The notes beneath the pieces are model-generated. The model saw only the letters and a program-made list of their open reading frames with translations. It did not search any database and had not been told where the DNA came from. From Microbulbifer okhotskensis (GTDB taxonomy: Bacteria; Pseudomonadota; Gammaproteobacteria; Pseudomonadales; Cellvibrionaceae): a stretch of 64,000 nt of DNA. Made by a program: the position numbers and the translations under genes. Each line of letters begins with the position of its first letter. Position 1 is the stretch's first letter. Positions 45,101-53,738 of the stretch are shown piece after piece. The DNA is taken from NCBI RefSeq assembly GCF_023895975.1, contig NZ_JALBWM010000003.1:41858-105857 (forward strand), written 5' to 3'.

Positions 45101-48100
45101 GACGCCCAGAATGCGGGTTCCTGCTCCAATTCACCAGCGAGCACTTTACCGTAGACATTCAACAGTAACTCTGAGAGTTCAGCCAGGGTGGGTAACTGCG
45201 CACGGCTGGCAGCTTCCAACAATACGTTCAGTTCTTCGGCAACCAGTACCACACGGCTTTTATCTGTGGGGTTAGCACGCCATTCAGCGAGCATCTGGTC
45301 TGCATCCAGCAGCACCCGCATGCCGTCGGCCATCAGAACTTCGAGTAGCTGCGGGTCCACCGCACGGGGCTCATCACCCTCGCGCTCCCTGATCAAGTGG
45401 CCCACAGAACGCTCTTGCAACTCAGTTACACGGGCAAGAAATTGCTCAGATTTTTCAATCGCGAGAGGTTCAATGGAGTGGATTTGCTCCAAAACCTGCC
45501 GCACATAAATCGCACCATCGCTGAGCAGCTCAAAAATATCCGCATCGATCGGCACTTGGTAGATACGCAATTCTTTAGCGAAGCGTTCCAAGGGCGCCAT
45601 AATCTCGGCAACCACTTTGACTTCCGCCATATGTGCGGAGCCTTTTAGTGTATGCAATGCACGGTGTAATGGATCACTCGGGACACCATATACGGGAGCC
45701 GTAGCCTGCATCTCTTCCAAGTAGCCATCTACAACCACGAGGTGTGTCTCGGCCTCCTGGGCGAAAATCTCCCACAGCTGTGCGAGGTCCTCGCTCGAAT
45801 CTTCTTCCTCCGGGATAATCGCTGTAGTGCCATCAACACTTTGTAGTTCCAGGTCAGCCGGAATTTGCCCGGCACTTAGCTGCTCCGCCCAGGCCTGTAA
45901 CTGCAGGGTAAGCTGCTGATCCGGATCATTTTGACCAAGCCTGAATGCCTCGATCATGGAGGGCAGCTTTTGGTAGACCTGTTCGATCAGGTAAACGTGA
46001 GGGCGTCCGGGTGTTACGCTAGCGTCAATCACATGGTTGAGCATATTTTCCACCGCCCAAGCCAGCTCACCGATATCCACGGCCTCGACCATACGGCCGG
46101 ACCCTTTCAGGGTGTGAAACCCTCGACGGAACTCAATTAACGCATCCTGATTGGAAAAATTGGCGGCCCATTCCGGGAAATAGCCACTGATGTTCCCTAG
46201 AACTTCATTCGCCTCCTCCAGAAATATTTCGATGATTTCATCGTCGATAAGGCTCTCAGTATCGTCACCGAGTTCCCCAGCCTCAGTTGTAACTTGCTCT
46301 ACTTGAGACGATTCCTGGTGATCTATCTGCGCCACAGTCGGAGCAATATCAATGGCCTTTGCGGCTTTATTTTCTAAACCAGAGACTTCAACTTCAGGCT
46401 GTGGAGCAAGAGTATTGTCAGCTGCGGAATCTTCAATCGAGAACCAGGATGCCTCGACAATCGACTCATTTTCGCGCTCAGCTGGAATTGCCGCTTCTTC
46501 CGCCTCGAATCCGCTCTGGGCAGTTTCTGCCAGGTCCGAAGTGACCGCTGACGACACTTCCTCAACAAAATTATGTACACCCTCGTCAATCAGAACAGGG
46601 GCCTCTGCGACGGCCAGTAGTTCATCATCGACGAGGTTCTGCACTGTCTCTTGATCGACCAGAGGCTTATCAGCAGTCGTCGTTGCTGCGACCTCTTCAT
46701 CGCCAAGTATCGAAACACCGAGCGCTGTAATACTTTCCTCGGCCAGAGCCAATAGCATTTCCGTGTCGGTCAGGCCTTCAGCACGACGCTCCAGGTAGTA
46801 TTCGACGCTGGTAATGGCATCGGCCAAAGTATCCAGCATCGTCCACTCTGGTTGCTCTGCAGCCTCCATAAGGGTTTTACTAATATAGCGATTGCAGGCT
46901 GAAATAATCTTGCTGGCGCGTTGGTATCCGACCATTTCCAAGCCGCCACAGACTTCCTGGAGGCGCTGAGGTACACGGCTCAGATAACTGATATCCCAGT
47001 GACTGGCAACATACTCCATTACGGCTTCTTTAACGGCCTCAAGAGCAAGCCTGGCTTCACGCAGTACCGAGTCGGTGGCGTCGCCCATAATGGGCTGCTC
47101 GTCGTCGACATTTTTGTTTCGATCAACGGTTGCAGCGAGTGCAGAATCTAGCTGCACCAGCTCACCAGCCGCCCGCATCAGAAATTCTTCTACATCCGTA
47201 CCGCGGGAGGCATCTCGCAGATACTCATAAACACTACGCGCGCGGGCCCGCTGGGATTCCAGGCCCAGTATGCCTAGGGTGTCCGCCAGTCGTTTAGCGA
47301 CTGCAGCCGTCTCAGACAGCGAAGCTTGCTCGGCACCTGTTGTACTGGGCTCCAAGGCCTCGCGAACCAACTGCAATTCATCACGCACAGCCACAATCGC
47401 ACTACCCAGGGCTTCGGGGCCCATAGCAAGCACATCTTCAGTATCCGGGCGCGGTGTTCCGGGAACGGCCTGATCGAGGGCAAATCTCTGGTAGATTTTT
47501 TCGCAGCGAGGGCCGCTGGGGCCTGCGAGATAAACATAGAAAAGCAGGTTGCGAAGGAAACCTGTGTCGAGACCCGCATCCAGTACTTTTACACCGCGCC
47601 CCTGTAACAACCTGAACTCTATATCAACCTTACGCAGCAGGTGGCGCAGAGCCGGCTGTACATTAATACGGTGTTCGCCGAGGGCTTCCAGGATGCCGAG
47701 CAGTACTTCCCATAAGGACTGCCGGCAGCTGCCACTATAGAGCAGCTGCATTTTCTCGACGATTTTAGCGAGGTAGGCGAGGCTCTCTCCACTATTTACA
47801 TCTCTGATCAATCCCGCAGCAGCGACGTGATACATCTTGCGCAGTTTTGTGACCAGGTCATTTAAACGCGCGCTATCTGCAGTAAGGGGCTGGCGTTTGC
47901 CAACCACCTTATCCAGTGGAGATAATTCCGGAGAAAAAAGTGCACTTTCACTGATTAAACGCTCGCGGCGCACCGCACGTAAATCGTTCAATAGAGGCAA
48001 TAAAAGCACTGCATTATCACGGCGCTGAAAGGAAACCTTCTCAAGATAGAGCGGCAGTTCCAGCAGTGCGCGCATAAGAAATTCGCGCGTTTCATCGGTA

Positions 48101-48357
48101 TTCTCAACGGCTCCGCTGGCGAGAGCTTGGATAAGTTGCTCCATCTCTTCAGCCAGCATAGCCGCGCCATTTAGCTGCACCATATGCAGGCTACCGTGCA
48201 CCTGATGTACCAGCGTCAAACTGTTTTGCAGAAGAGAAACACCCGTATCGGGTTCTACAGCGAAAGTTTCGAGAAACTGACGGGCTTGCGCCAGTGTCTC
48301 GTTAATTTCACCGATCAGCCAATCCAAGGCCATGAAGTTCGGACTGTAGTGACTCAC
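42118..48357 (-). CDS. chpA: Hybrid CheA-type histidine kinase ChpA of the type IV pilus chemosensory system
   Basis: Central kinase that phosphorylates PilG and PilH. The 2079-residue product has a degenerate Hpt-like N terminus (VHQVHGSLHMVQL near residue 49) and a FimL-like region (about 430-540). Three Hpt domains with intact His follow: FHTLKGSGRM near 750, LHTLKGSAHM near 902 and LHTFKGGARM near 1302. Acidic linkers lead to the dimerisation domain from about 1466, the ATPase (LRNAVDHGIE, DDGAGI, GRGVGMDVV, about 1590-1780), a CheW domain (about 1790-1920) and a receiver domain (about 1950-2070, phospho-Asp in LILLDIEMPRMDG). P. aeruginosa ChpA is longer (about 2470) with more Hpt domains. 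The GTG start has a GGGGA site. Confidence 0.96.
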   Translation of the reverse strand: MSHYSPNFMALDWLIGEINETLAQARQFLETFAVEPDTGVSLLQNSLTLVHQVHGSLHMVQLNGAAMLAEEMEQLIQALASGAVENTDETREFLMRALLELPLYLEKVSFQRRDNAVLLLPLLNDLRAVRRERLISESALFSPELSPLDKVVGKRQPLTADSARLNDLVTKLRKMYHVAAAGLIRDVNSGESLAYLAKIVEKMQLLYSGSCRQSLWEVLLGILEALGEHRINVQPALRHLLRKVDIEFRLLQGRGVKVLDAGLDTGFLRNLLFYVYLAGPSGPRCEKIYQRFALDQAVPGTPRPDTEDVLAMGPEALGSAIVAVRDELQLVREALEPSTTGAEQASLSETAAVAKRLADTLGILGLESQRARARSVYEYLRDASRGTDVEEFLMRAAGELVQLDSALAATVDRNKNVDDEQPIMGDATDSVLREARLALEAVKEAVMEYVASHWDISYLSRVPQRLQEVCGGLEMVGYQRASKIISACNRYISKTLMEAAEQPEWTMLDTLADAITSVEYYLERRAEGLTDTEMLLALAEESITALGVSILGDEEVAATTTADKPLVDQETVQNLVDDELLAVAEAPVLIDEGVHNFVEEVSSAVTSDLAETAQSGFEAEEAAIPAERENESIVEASWFSIEDSAADNTLAPQPEVEVSGLENKAAKAIDIAPTVAQIDHQESSQVEQVTTEAGELGDDTESLIDDEIIEIFLEEANEVLGNISGYFPEWAANFSNQDALIEFRRGFHTLKGSGRMVEAVDIGELAWAVENMLNHVIDASVTPGRPHVYLIEQVYQKLPSMIEAFRLGQNDPDQQLTLQLQAWAEQLSAGQIPADLELQSVDGTTAIIPEEEDSSEDLAQLWEIFAQEAETHLVVVDGYLEEMQATAPVYGVPSDPLHRALHTLKGSAHMAEVKVVAEIMAPLERFAKELRIYQVPIDADIFELLSDGAIYVRQVLEQIHSIEPLAIEKSEQFLARVTELQERSVGHLIREREGDEPRAVDPQLLEVLMADGMRVLLDADQMLAEWRANPTDKSRVVLVAEELNVLLEAASRAQLPTLAELSELLLNVYGKVLAGELEQEPAFWASLEQGHNELLDLVDAVAAAQDLPEVSEAVEEALRYLVQGEDNAPSDDDYDLCELGIDSDALTIAEAQDEPAKTDIIENEDPVLLEADEASTVSVDEWIEFPATETEDERVLPVAEPVTELEFPYWQPGETDLAASEEAQITPIIEVETAEDLAADSTDLSPGAVSVADLQKLLADIDPDIVDVFMEEADDLNDELEELIQSWEEAPESHEQAEALKRVLHTFKGGARMAGLMGLGEVAHRFETVIEGMRDNARPSADFFADAHGIHDRLVDGVDTVRAWMTGEQLEAFAQLVSANWADLKPSKTAVAEPIVEPSVIPEEVGLVAGAEMVQGPEGSEGNIVAAQLPEVVANPDSDNILPFIRKAGSSDQDVATPGRNQPQEMVRVAAELLEELVNLAGETAISRGRLEEQMSEFGVALDEMDMTLLRLNEQLRRLDRETEAQILFRQEQLAEQDGDFDPLEMDRYSSIQQLSRSLLESTSDLMELRSTLDNKARDTETLLLQQSRVNTELQEGLMRSRMVPFSRLVPRLRRIVRQVSAELGKQVELAFSNVEGELDRSMLERMVAPLEHMLRNAVDHGIEMPEERLAAGKAERGHIDVALKREGSEVVLTIRDDGAGINLIRVREKAVESGLMRPDAELSNNEVLQFILQAGFTTAEKVTQISGRGVGMDVVSAELKQIGGNVHINSEAGAGTEFVVRLPFTVSVNRALMVKIGDDLFALPLNTIEGIVRLSPFELEHYYRSDGTRFEYAGEHYQVSYFGTLLKSGAQPKLSVDDMQLPVLLVRSEGHAMALQVDAIKGSREIVVKSLGPQFAGVQGVSGATVTGDGSVVVILDAHALLRRQATQLARPEMPQLEIQLQADTPLEIEARQQTVMVVDDSVTVRKVTSRFLEREGYLVSTAKDGQDAVIQLQDKIPDLILLDIEMPRMDGFEVARHIRSSSRLRDIPIVMITSRTGNKHRDHAISLGVNHYLGKPYQEDVLLAAIREYADAEAVGG

Positions 48358-48494
48358 GCCAAGTCCCCAATAATTTATTCAGTACTCAGGCGCTACAGTC
48401 CGCTGCGAGCAAAAACTCGTGGATTTTCGGAAGCAATTCCGTGCGCCCCTTTGCACCCGGCCGATCTGTACACAGCCGGGCATTATTGTGTGGG

Positions 48495-50636
48495 TTAGGC
48501 CAAAGCCCGGTCTTCGCGGGACTCCAATGAATGAGTTCCTTCACCCTCAATAGTGAAGGTATCCGTATCCATTTCCGGTAATTCCACATCATACAGGTCG
48601 CTGTTGCTCTCAACGCTTTCTTCTTGAGGCAGCTTGAAGCCAGCAACAGATTCACGCAGTGCGCTAGCAGTCTGCGCCAGGTTACCAATAGACTGGGCCG
48701 TAGCCTGTGTACCGGCAGAGGTTTGCGAGGTAATTTCCTGGATCACGTTCATCGTATTGGAAATGTGGCCTGCAGAGGAAGCCTGCTGACGAGCCGCGTT
48801 GGAGATGTTTTGAATCAACGATGCCAAGTTGTTAGATACGCTCTCAATTTCCTCTAGAGCAACACCCGCATCCTGAGCCAATCGGGCACCGCGTACCACC
48901 TCACTGGTGGTCTGCTCCATGGAAATCACCGCTTCGTTGGTATCAGACTGAATCGCCTTTACCAGGCCCTCAATCTGCTTCGTTGCTGCGGCAGAGCGCT
49001 CTGCAAGTCGCTGAACTTCGTCCGCAACCACCGCAAAGCCTCGACCCGCGTCACCGGCCATACTTGCCTGGATCGCAGCATTCAAGGCCAGGATGTTGGT
49101 CTGATCGGCAATGTCGTTAATCAAGCTTACGATATCGCCAATCTCTTGCGAGGACTCACCCAATCGCTTGATTCGCTTCGACGTATCCTGAATCTGCTCG
49201 CGGATGTTATCCATTCCTTTGATGGTATTTTGTACCACCTTTGCACCATTACCCGCGATATGTACCGAACGTTCGGCTACCTGGGCAGATTCAGAGGCGT
49301 TGGCAGATACCTGATCAATGGTCACGGCCATTTCATTAACTGCAGCAGAGGCTCCAGCGATCTCCTGCGCCTGGTGCTCGGAAGCCTCAGCAAGGTGAAG
49401 AGCGGTTTGCTGGGTTTCCTGCGACAGGCCGGATACTTCCTGCGCAGCGCTGTTGATTCGTGATACCAGCACGCGTAACTGGTCAATGGTAAAGTTGATG
49501 GAATCGGCAATCGCGCCAGTAAAGGCCTCGGTTACCGTTGCAGAAGTTGTCAAGTCACCATCGCCTAGGTCTCCCAGCTCATCCAGCAACTGCATAATTG
49601 CCTGCTGGTTACGATAGTTATTATCTTCCTCTTTCTTCAGGTTACGGTGGGTACCGGAGAAGGCCATCGCCATCATACCGAAGATCAGAAGAACGAAGAC
49701 CAGTGCCAGCGCGGCAATGGTCAGGTTATTCGGCTGACGATCATCAGAAAGGTTTACGATTCGGTCATTCAGGGTACTGAGGGCTTCAATCAATTCTGGT
49801 GACGACACAATAATGCCATCGGAAGCCTGGCGGGTGGCAAACAGAGCCGGTGTCGCCTCAAAGATATCGCGCACAGACGTACTTACGAATCCGAATAGTT
49901 CAGTGATCTCATCCAGAGAGTGACGAGCTTCTTCATCGGTAATGCGGGAAATTCCCATCACGACGTCGCCACTTTTCATACCATCAACCACTTTACCGAA
50001 GAGGCTGGCATCGGTATTAAACTGGTCAGCAGCAGCTTCAGCGTCATCGCCACCCTGCAACATTTTATCGATATTCCGACCGATACGTTCAGCACGCCAA
50101 ACTTGTAACTGGGCCTGCTCCACTTGGTTTGCCGGGGCATTGTTAGCCAGTAGGATTTCCACAATGTTGTTGTGTTCTGCCTGCAATTCCGGGAGCGAGT
50201 CACTCAGCGTGGAGGCAATATCGTTAAGAAAGACAATGGTCTCCCTGTTGCTAATGATGGTATCAACCTGCCCGCGCAGATTGCGCCATACCTGACCGTA
50301 GGTTGACAGCTGCCCACCCAGTGCGCGACGACTAACGCTCTCCATACTGTTTAGCTGACTCCAAGTATCAGCCATTTCTTCAGTGACAGTTTCAAGCTCA
50401 ACGAAAGCCTCGGCATCACCTGCCGTTGCCGCCGAGGCAAACGAGGCCACCTGATAGGAGAGAGCCCGCAACTCCGCTACTTGTTGCAGATACTGTTTGT
50501 CCTGGTCGTCTCGGGTCTGCACCAAATACATACTGACAATAAGCCCCGCCAGCGTGGCGAGTACCAGTAGACCTAATACCAACGCGGCAGGGTTACTGCG
50601 CAGCGCGGAAAAGGAACTCTGGGAGCCTGGTTTCAT
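48495..50636 (-). CDS. pilJ: Methyl-accepting chemotaxis protein PilJ
   Basis: Transmembrane chemoreceptor of the Pil-Chp array. The 713-residue product has a first transmembrane helix (about 18-38, LVLGLLVLATLAGLIVSMYL) and a periplasmic domain with two PilJ-type helical modules (about 40-300). A second transmembrane helix lies near 305-325 (TIAALALVFVLLIFGMMAMA), and a long cytoplasmic signalling coiled coil has the hairpin tip IADQTNILALNAAIQASMAGDAGRGFAVVADEVQ in segments. A strong AGGAGT site precedes the ATG. No receptor methyltransferase gene follows; chpA starts 137 bp downstream. Confidence 0.96.
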   Translation of the reverse strand: MKPGSQSSFSALRSNPAALVLGLLVLATLAGLIVSMYLVQTRDDQDKQYLQQVAELRALSYQVASFASAATAGDAEAFVELETVTEEMADTWSQLNSMESVSRRALGGQLSTYGQVWRNLRGQVDTIISNRETIVFLNDIASTLSDSLPELQAEHNNIVEILLANNAPANQVEQAQLQVWRAERIGRNIDKMLQGGDDAEAAADQFNTDASLFGKVVDGMKSGDVVMGISRITDEEARHSLDEITELFGFVSTSVRDIFEATPALFATRQASDGIIVSSPELIEALSTLNDRIVNLSDDRQPNNLTIAALALVFVLLIFGMMAMAFSGTHRNLKKEEDNNYRNQQAIMQLLDELGDLGDGDLTTSATVTEAFTGAIADSINFTIDQLRVLVSRINSAAQEVSGLSQETQQTALHLAEASEHQAQEIAGASAAVNEMAVTIDQVSANASESAQVAERSVHIAGNGAKVVQNTIKGMDNIREQIQDTSKRIKRLGESSQEIGDIVSLINDIADQTNILALNAAIQASMAGDAGRGFAVVADEVQRLAERSAAATKQIEGLVKAIQSDTNEAVISMEQTTSEVVRGARLAQDAGVALEEIESVSNNLASLIQNISNAARQQASSAGHISNTMNVIQEITSQTSAGTQATAQSIGNLAQTASALRESVAGFKLPQEESVESNSDLYDVELPEMDTDTFTIEGEGTHSLESREDRALA

Positions 50637-50789
50637 AATTTACTCCTAGCGGGCCATTGTATTAGGCCGGTTTAGTACCACTATTGTTTTAACGCTTAAA
50701 CGACAAGACCCCTCAGACAGTGCTGTACATCCTTACACTAAATGCGGGCCACCTCGGCCAACCGACAGCCGGGGAAAAAGCTGGGCTAC

Positions 50790-51329
50790 TCAGCGTATAG
50801 CCGCATCCATAAATCGCGCATCTTTGATCAGCGCGCGCATATCGAGTACAAGCCAGCGCTGCTGCTGCAAAACAAATTGCCCGTGCACCATCGGTGCGAA
50901 CGGCTCAACTAAATCTGTCGGTGCCTCCTGAGCATATTCAAATGCCAGGTGCTGCATTCCGTACAAGCTATCGACAATCAAGCCGACATAGGTTTTATCG
51001 CGCTCGAGCACCAATACCCGACGCTGTTGCCGAGGACCGGAAAGATGGCCACCGTAAAAGGCTGCGAGATCGATCAGAGGAAGCAGGCGGCCGCGTACAT
51101 TGGAGACACCTTTTACCCAGGGCTGAACGCCGGGAATAAAGGTATGCTGTGGCACTTCAAGTAGTTCCACCACGTCGTCCATAGAGGCGACAAAGTGGTT
51201 ATCTAGAAGCGAGAAACCGATACCGGTCCAATAAGGTTTGATTTCCCGGCGGCCGGGCAACCCCGAGGCCTGCGCTTTGGCGCGCCGCGCGATATCAACC
51301 AGTGCTAAATATGGTGTTTGTGACTGCAC
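50790..51329 (-). CDS. pilI: CheW-like adaptor PilI
   Basis: Couples PilJ to ChpA. The 179-residue product has a CheW domain: WTGIGFSLLDNHFVASMDDV, the conserved WVKGVSNVRGRLLPLIDLAA, VLVLERDKTYVGLIVDSLYG and FVLQQQRWLVLDMRAL. The GTG start at 51329 lies 17 bp after the pilH stop, in the order pilG-pilH-pilI-pilJ. Confidence 0.95.
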   Translation of the reverse strand: MQSQTPYLALVDIARRAKAQASGLPGRREIKPYWTGIGFSLLDNHFVASMDDVVELLEVPQHTFIPGVQPWVKGVSNVRGRLLPLIDLAAFYGGHLSGPRQQRRVLVLERDKTYVGLIVDSLYGMQHLAFEYAQEAPTDLVEPFAPMVHGQFVLQQQRWLVLDMRALIKDARFMDAAIR

Positions 51330-51346
51330 TTTTCGCAGCTGGCCAG

Positions 51347-51709
51347 TTAGACCAACACCTCCTCGATAGCATTCAGTAACTTACCCTCTTCGACAGGCTT
51401 GGTCAGGTAAGCTCTGGCGCCCTGACGCATACCCCAAACGCGGTCAGTGTCCTGGTCTTTGGTGGTCACCATAATGATTGGAATCTCACCGGTGTTGCTG
51501 TCTTTGCTCAGCTGGCGGGTCGCCTGGAAGCCATTAAGACCCGGCATCACAATATCCATCAAGATCAGATCTGGACGCTCAGCGCGAGCCACTTCAATTC
51601 CGTTTTCACCATTCGTAGCCGTGATTACGGCATGGCCATTCTTTTCCAGAATGGTAGTCAGCTTGTGTGTTTCGGTAGGAGAGTCATCAACTATTAGTAC
51701 TCTTGCCAT
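51347..51709 (-). CDS. pilH: Response regulator PilH (single receiver domain)
   Basis: CheY-like protein of the pilus retraction branch and phosphate sink. The 120-residue product starts at the ATG at 51709 (MARVLIVDDSPTE) with a GGGGGAA site; the frame is open 13 codons further up but those are not receiver sequence. It has the acidic pair in VDDSP, phospho-Asp in LILMDIVMPGLNGF, Thr in MVTTK and Lys in YLTKPVEEG. There is no output domain. Confidence 0.95.
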   Translation of the reverse strand: MARVLIVDDSPTETHKLTTILEKNGHAVITATNGENGIEVARAERPDLILMDIVMPGLNGFQATRQLSKDSNTGEIPIIMVTTKDQDTDRVWGMRQGARAYLTKPVEEGKLLNAIEEVLV

Positions 51710-51940
51710 CATTTCCCCCATGACATCTATTCGGCAACTACGCAACAAGTAAAGCGCTCGGCAGTTTTGTTGTGATTATTTTCGCTAGCATGTGCCAAGG
51801 CCGCACTATGACTACCGTCTGTCCGAGTACAGAATCCGACGGGTTATCGAAAACCTCAAGATCCTGTACTTCATTAAATTTATGGTACTCGGCTCGCAGG
51901 CCTACGATAAAATCTGTTTATCTTTTCTTAATCGTACCAT

Positions 51941-52336
51941 TTAAGCAGCATGATGCGGTTTGGCATGCGCAGAGATAGCACCCAATAATTCACTTTTACT
52001 GAAGGGCTTGGTTAAGTATTGATCACAACCAACAACGCGTCCTTTTGCCTTATCGAACAATCCATCCTTACTTGACAGCATAATCACTGGAGTAGAGCGG
52101 AATTCGCTATTATTTTTAATCAATGCGCAAGTTTGGTAGCCATCCAGGCGCGGCATCATAATATCCACAAAAATGACATCCGGACGGGAGTCCGCAATTT
52201 TTGCTAACGCATCAAAACCGTCTGTCGCAGTGACAACAGTACAGCCCGCTTTTTGCAGCAGCGTCTCCGCAGTGCGGCGAATTGTCTTACTGTCGTCGAT
52301 CACCATTACAGTCAGACTTTCCCAGTTAAGCTCCAT
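51941..52336 (-). CDS. pilG: Response regulator PilG (single receiver domain)
   Basis: CheY-like protein promoting pilus extension and, in Pseudomonas, cAMP signalling. The 131-residue product has VMVIDDSKTIRRTAE, phospho-Asp in VIFVDIMMPRLDGY, MLSSKDG and YLTKPFSKSELL. It is the first gene of the cluster. The pilG-pilH gap is 231 bp and AT-rich, wider than a tight operon spacing, so pilH may have an extra promoter. Confidence 0.95.
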   Translation of the reverse strand: MELNWESLTVMVIDDSKTIRRTAETLLQKAGCTVVTATDGFDALAKIADSRPDVIFVDIMMPRLDGYQTCALIKNNSEFRSTPVIMLSSKDGLFDKAKGRVVGCDQYLTKPFSKSELLGAISAHAKPHHAA

Positions 52337-52688
52337 AGTCTTTTTTGAATCCCCTGTTTACTTATTTTCGGGCACGCGAGAATTTTAGTTGCGCCCTTTT
52401 TTTCAAACCGCTTTCGGGGTCTGGGTGCCTAGCCTGGCTAAGGTCGCACACTGAAACGAACTTTTATCACAGAACCCCAGGCGAATCTACCGGAGTCGAC
52501 ACACCGCAAGCGACGCAGTTCAAATTATCGTCACTTCGGGAATTACTCAGGGTTTTGCTTTAAAAAGTTGCGCCCAAGCAAAGCTGCTCTTACCTTATCA
52601 TTTCGATGAGTACAGGAAGTGGTCACAAAAAGTGAGACCATAACCACCAGTGACCGGGATAGAAATACCCAACGATATGGAAACCCAT
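52337..52688. other. Divergent intergenic region between pilG and gshB
   Basis: 352 bp between divergent starts should hold the promoters for the chp cluster and for gshB. No promoter with both boxes could be named with confidence. Two short inverted repeats are visible just before gshB (GGTCAC / GTGACC around 52620-52655). No gene is seen. Confidence 0.5.
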
Positions 52689-53645
52689 ATGAAATACTCC
52701 CTCGGTGTGGTGATGGACCCCATCGCCCAGATCAATTTTAAAAAAGATACGACGCTCGCGCTGTTACAAGCCGCACAAGATTGTGGTTTTCAGCTGTTTT
52801 ATTTTAAACAAAGTGATCTTTATCTGGACAACGGCCGTGCGGTTGGCCGCGGATGCCTGTTGCAGGTTTTTGATAACGCACAGCAGTGGTTTTCACTGGA
52901 GCCACCCAGAGAGATACCTCTGGGCGATCTGGATGTCATCCTGATGCGCGTCGACCCCCCCTTTGATAATGAGTACATTTATTCGACATATATTCTCGAA
53001 GCGGCAGAGCGTGACGGCGCCATGGTGGTTAACAAGCCCCAAGCATTGCGCGATTGCAATGAGAAGATTTTTGCTACCGCTTTTCCTCAGTGCTGCCCCC
53101 CAGTCCTGGTCAGCCGCGATATGGCCAGGCTGCGGAAGTTTCACCAGGCGCACAAGGATGTCATCTTCAAACCTCTCGACGGAATGGGGGGCGCTGGCAT
53201 CTTCCACTGCAAACCCGATGGTGCCAACCTGGGTGCAATCCTGGAAATGCTTAGCGACCATGGCCGCCAGCAAATTATGGCGCAGCGTTATATTCCCGAA
53301 ATTAAGGATGGCGACAAGCGTATTCTGGTCGTCGATGGTGAGGCGGTACCCTATTGCCTGGCACGTATTCCCGAAGCGGGTGAGACTCGCGGAAATCTTG
53401 CCGCCGGTGGTCGCGGTGAAGCACGTCCCTTAACTGATAGGGATCGCTGGATCGTCAAACAAGTCGCCCCCACGTTAAAAGAAAAGGGGCTGTTATTTGT
53501 CGGCCTGGATGTTATCGGAGACTTCCTAACAGAAATTAATGTCACCAGCCCCACTTGCGTTCGTGAAATTGATGCGGCTTACAATACTGATGTAGGCTCA
53601 CGACTAATGAGCGCGATCACACACCGGCTGGCACAAAAAAGGTAA
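52689..53645 (+). CDS. gshB: Glutathione synthetase
   Basis: ATP-grasp ligase adding glycine to gamma-glutamylcysteine. The 318-residue product has MDPIAQINFKKDTTLALLQ, LMRVDPPFDNEYIYSTYIL, the ATP-binding VIFKPLDGMGGAGIFH, and ILVVDGEAVPYCLARIP. Near the end are GDVIG-type metal and ATP motifs (VGLDVIGDFLTEINVTSPT). The ATG at 52689 matches the family N terminus MKYSLGVVMDPI; upstream in-frame ATG at 52677 and 52650 are unlikely. It is followed by the tonB-like gene, the P. aeruginosa order. Confidence 0.97.
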   Translation: MKYSLGVVMDPIAQINFKKDTTLALLQAAQDCGFQLFYFKQSDLYLDNGRAVGRGCLLQVFDNAQQWFSLEPPREIPLGDLDVILMRVDPPFDNEYIYSTYILEAAERDGAMVVNKPQALRDCNEKIFATAFPQCCPPVLVSRDMARLRKFHQAHKDVIFKPLDGMGGAGIFHCKPDGANLGAILEMLSDHGRQQIMAQRYIPEIKDGDKRILVVDGEAVPYCLARIPEAGETRGNLAAGGRGEARPLTDRDRWIVKQVAPTLKEKGLLFVGLDVIGDFLTEINVTSPTCVREIDAAYNTDVGSRLMSAITHRLAQKR

Positions 53646-53738
53646 ACTGGGTGCTCGAAAACTCTCAGAGCTGTTTACCACTGAGCACAAAGCTGCCTGA
53701 AACGCTGAGCCAGAACAAGTAGTAGTTGATAATAGATA

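Noticed and set aside
48358..48494. A pilK gene sought between pilJ and chpA
   Set aside because: The gap is only 137 bp, far too short for a CheR-type methyltransferase.
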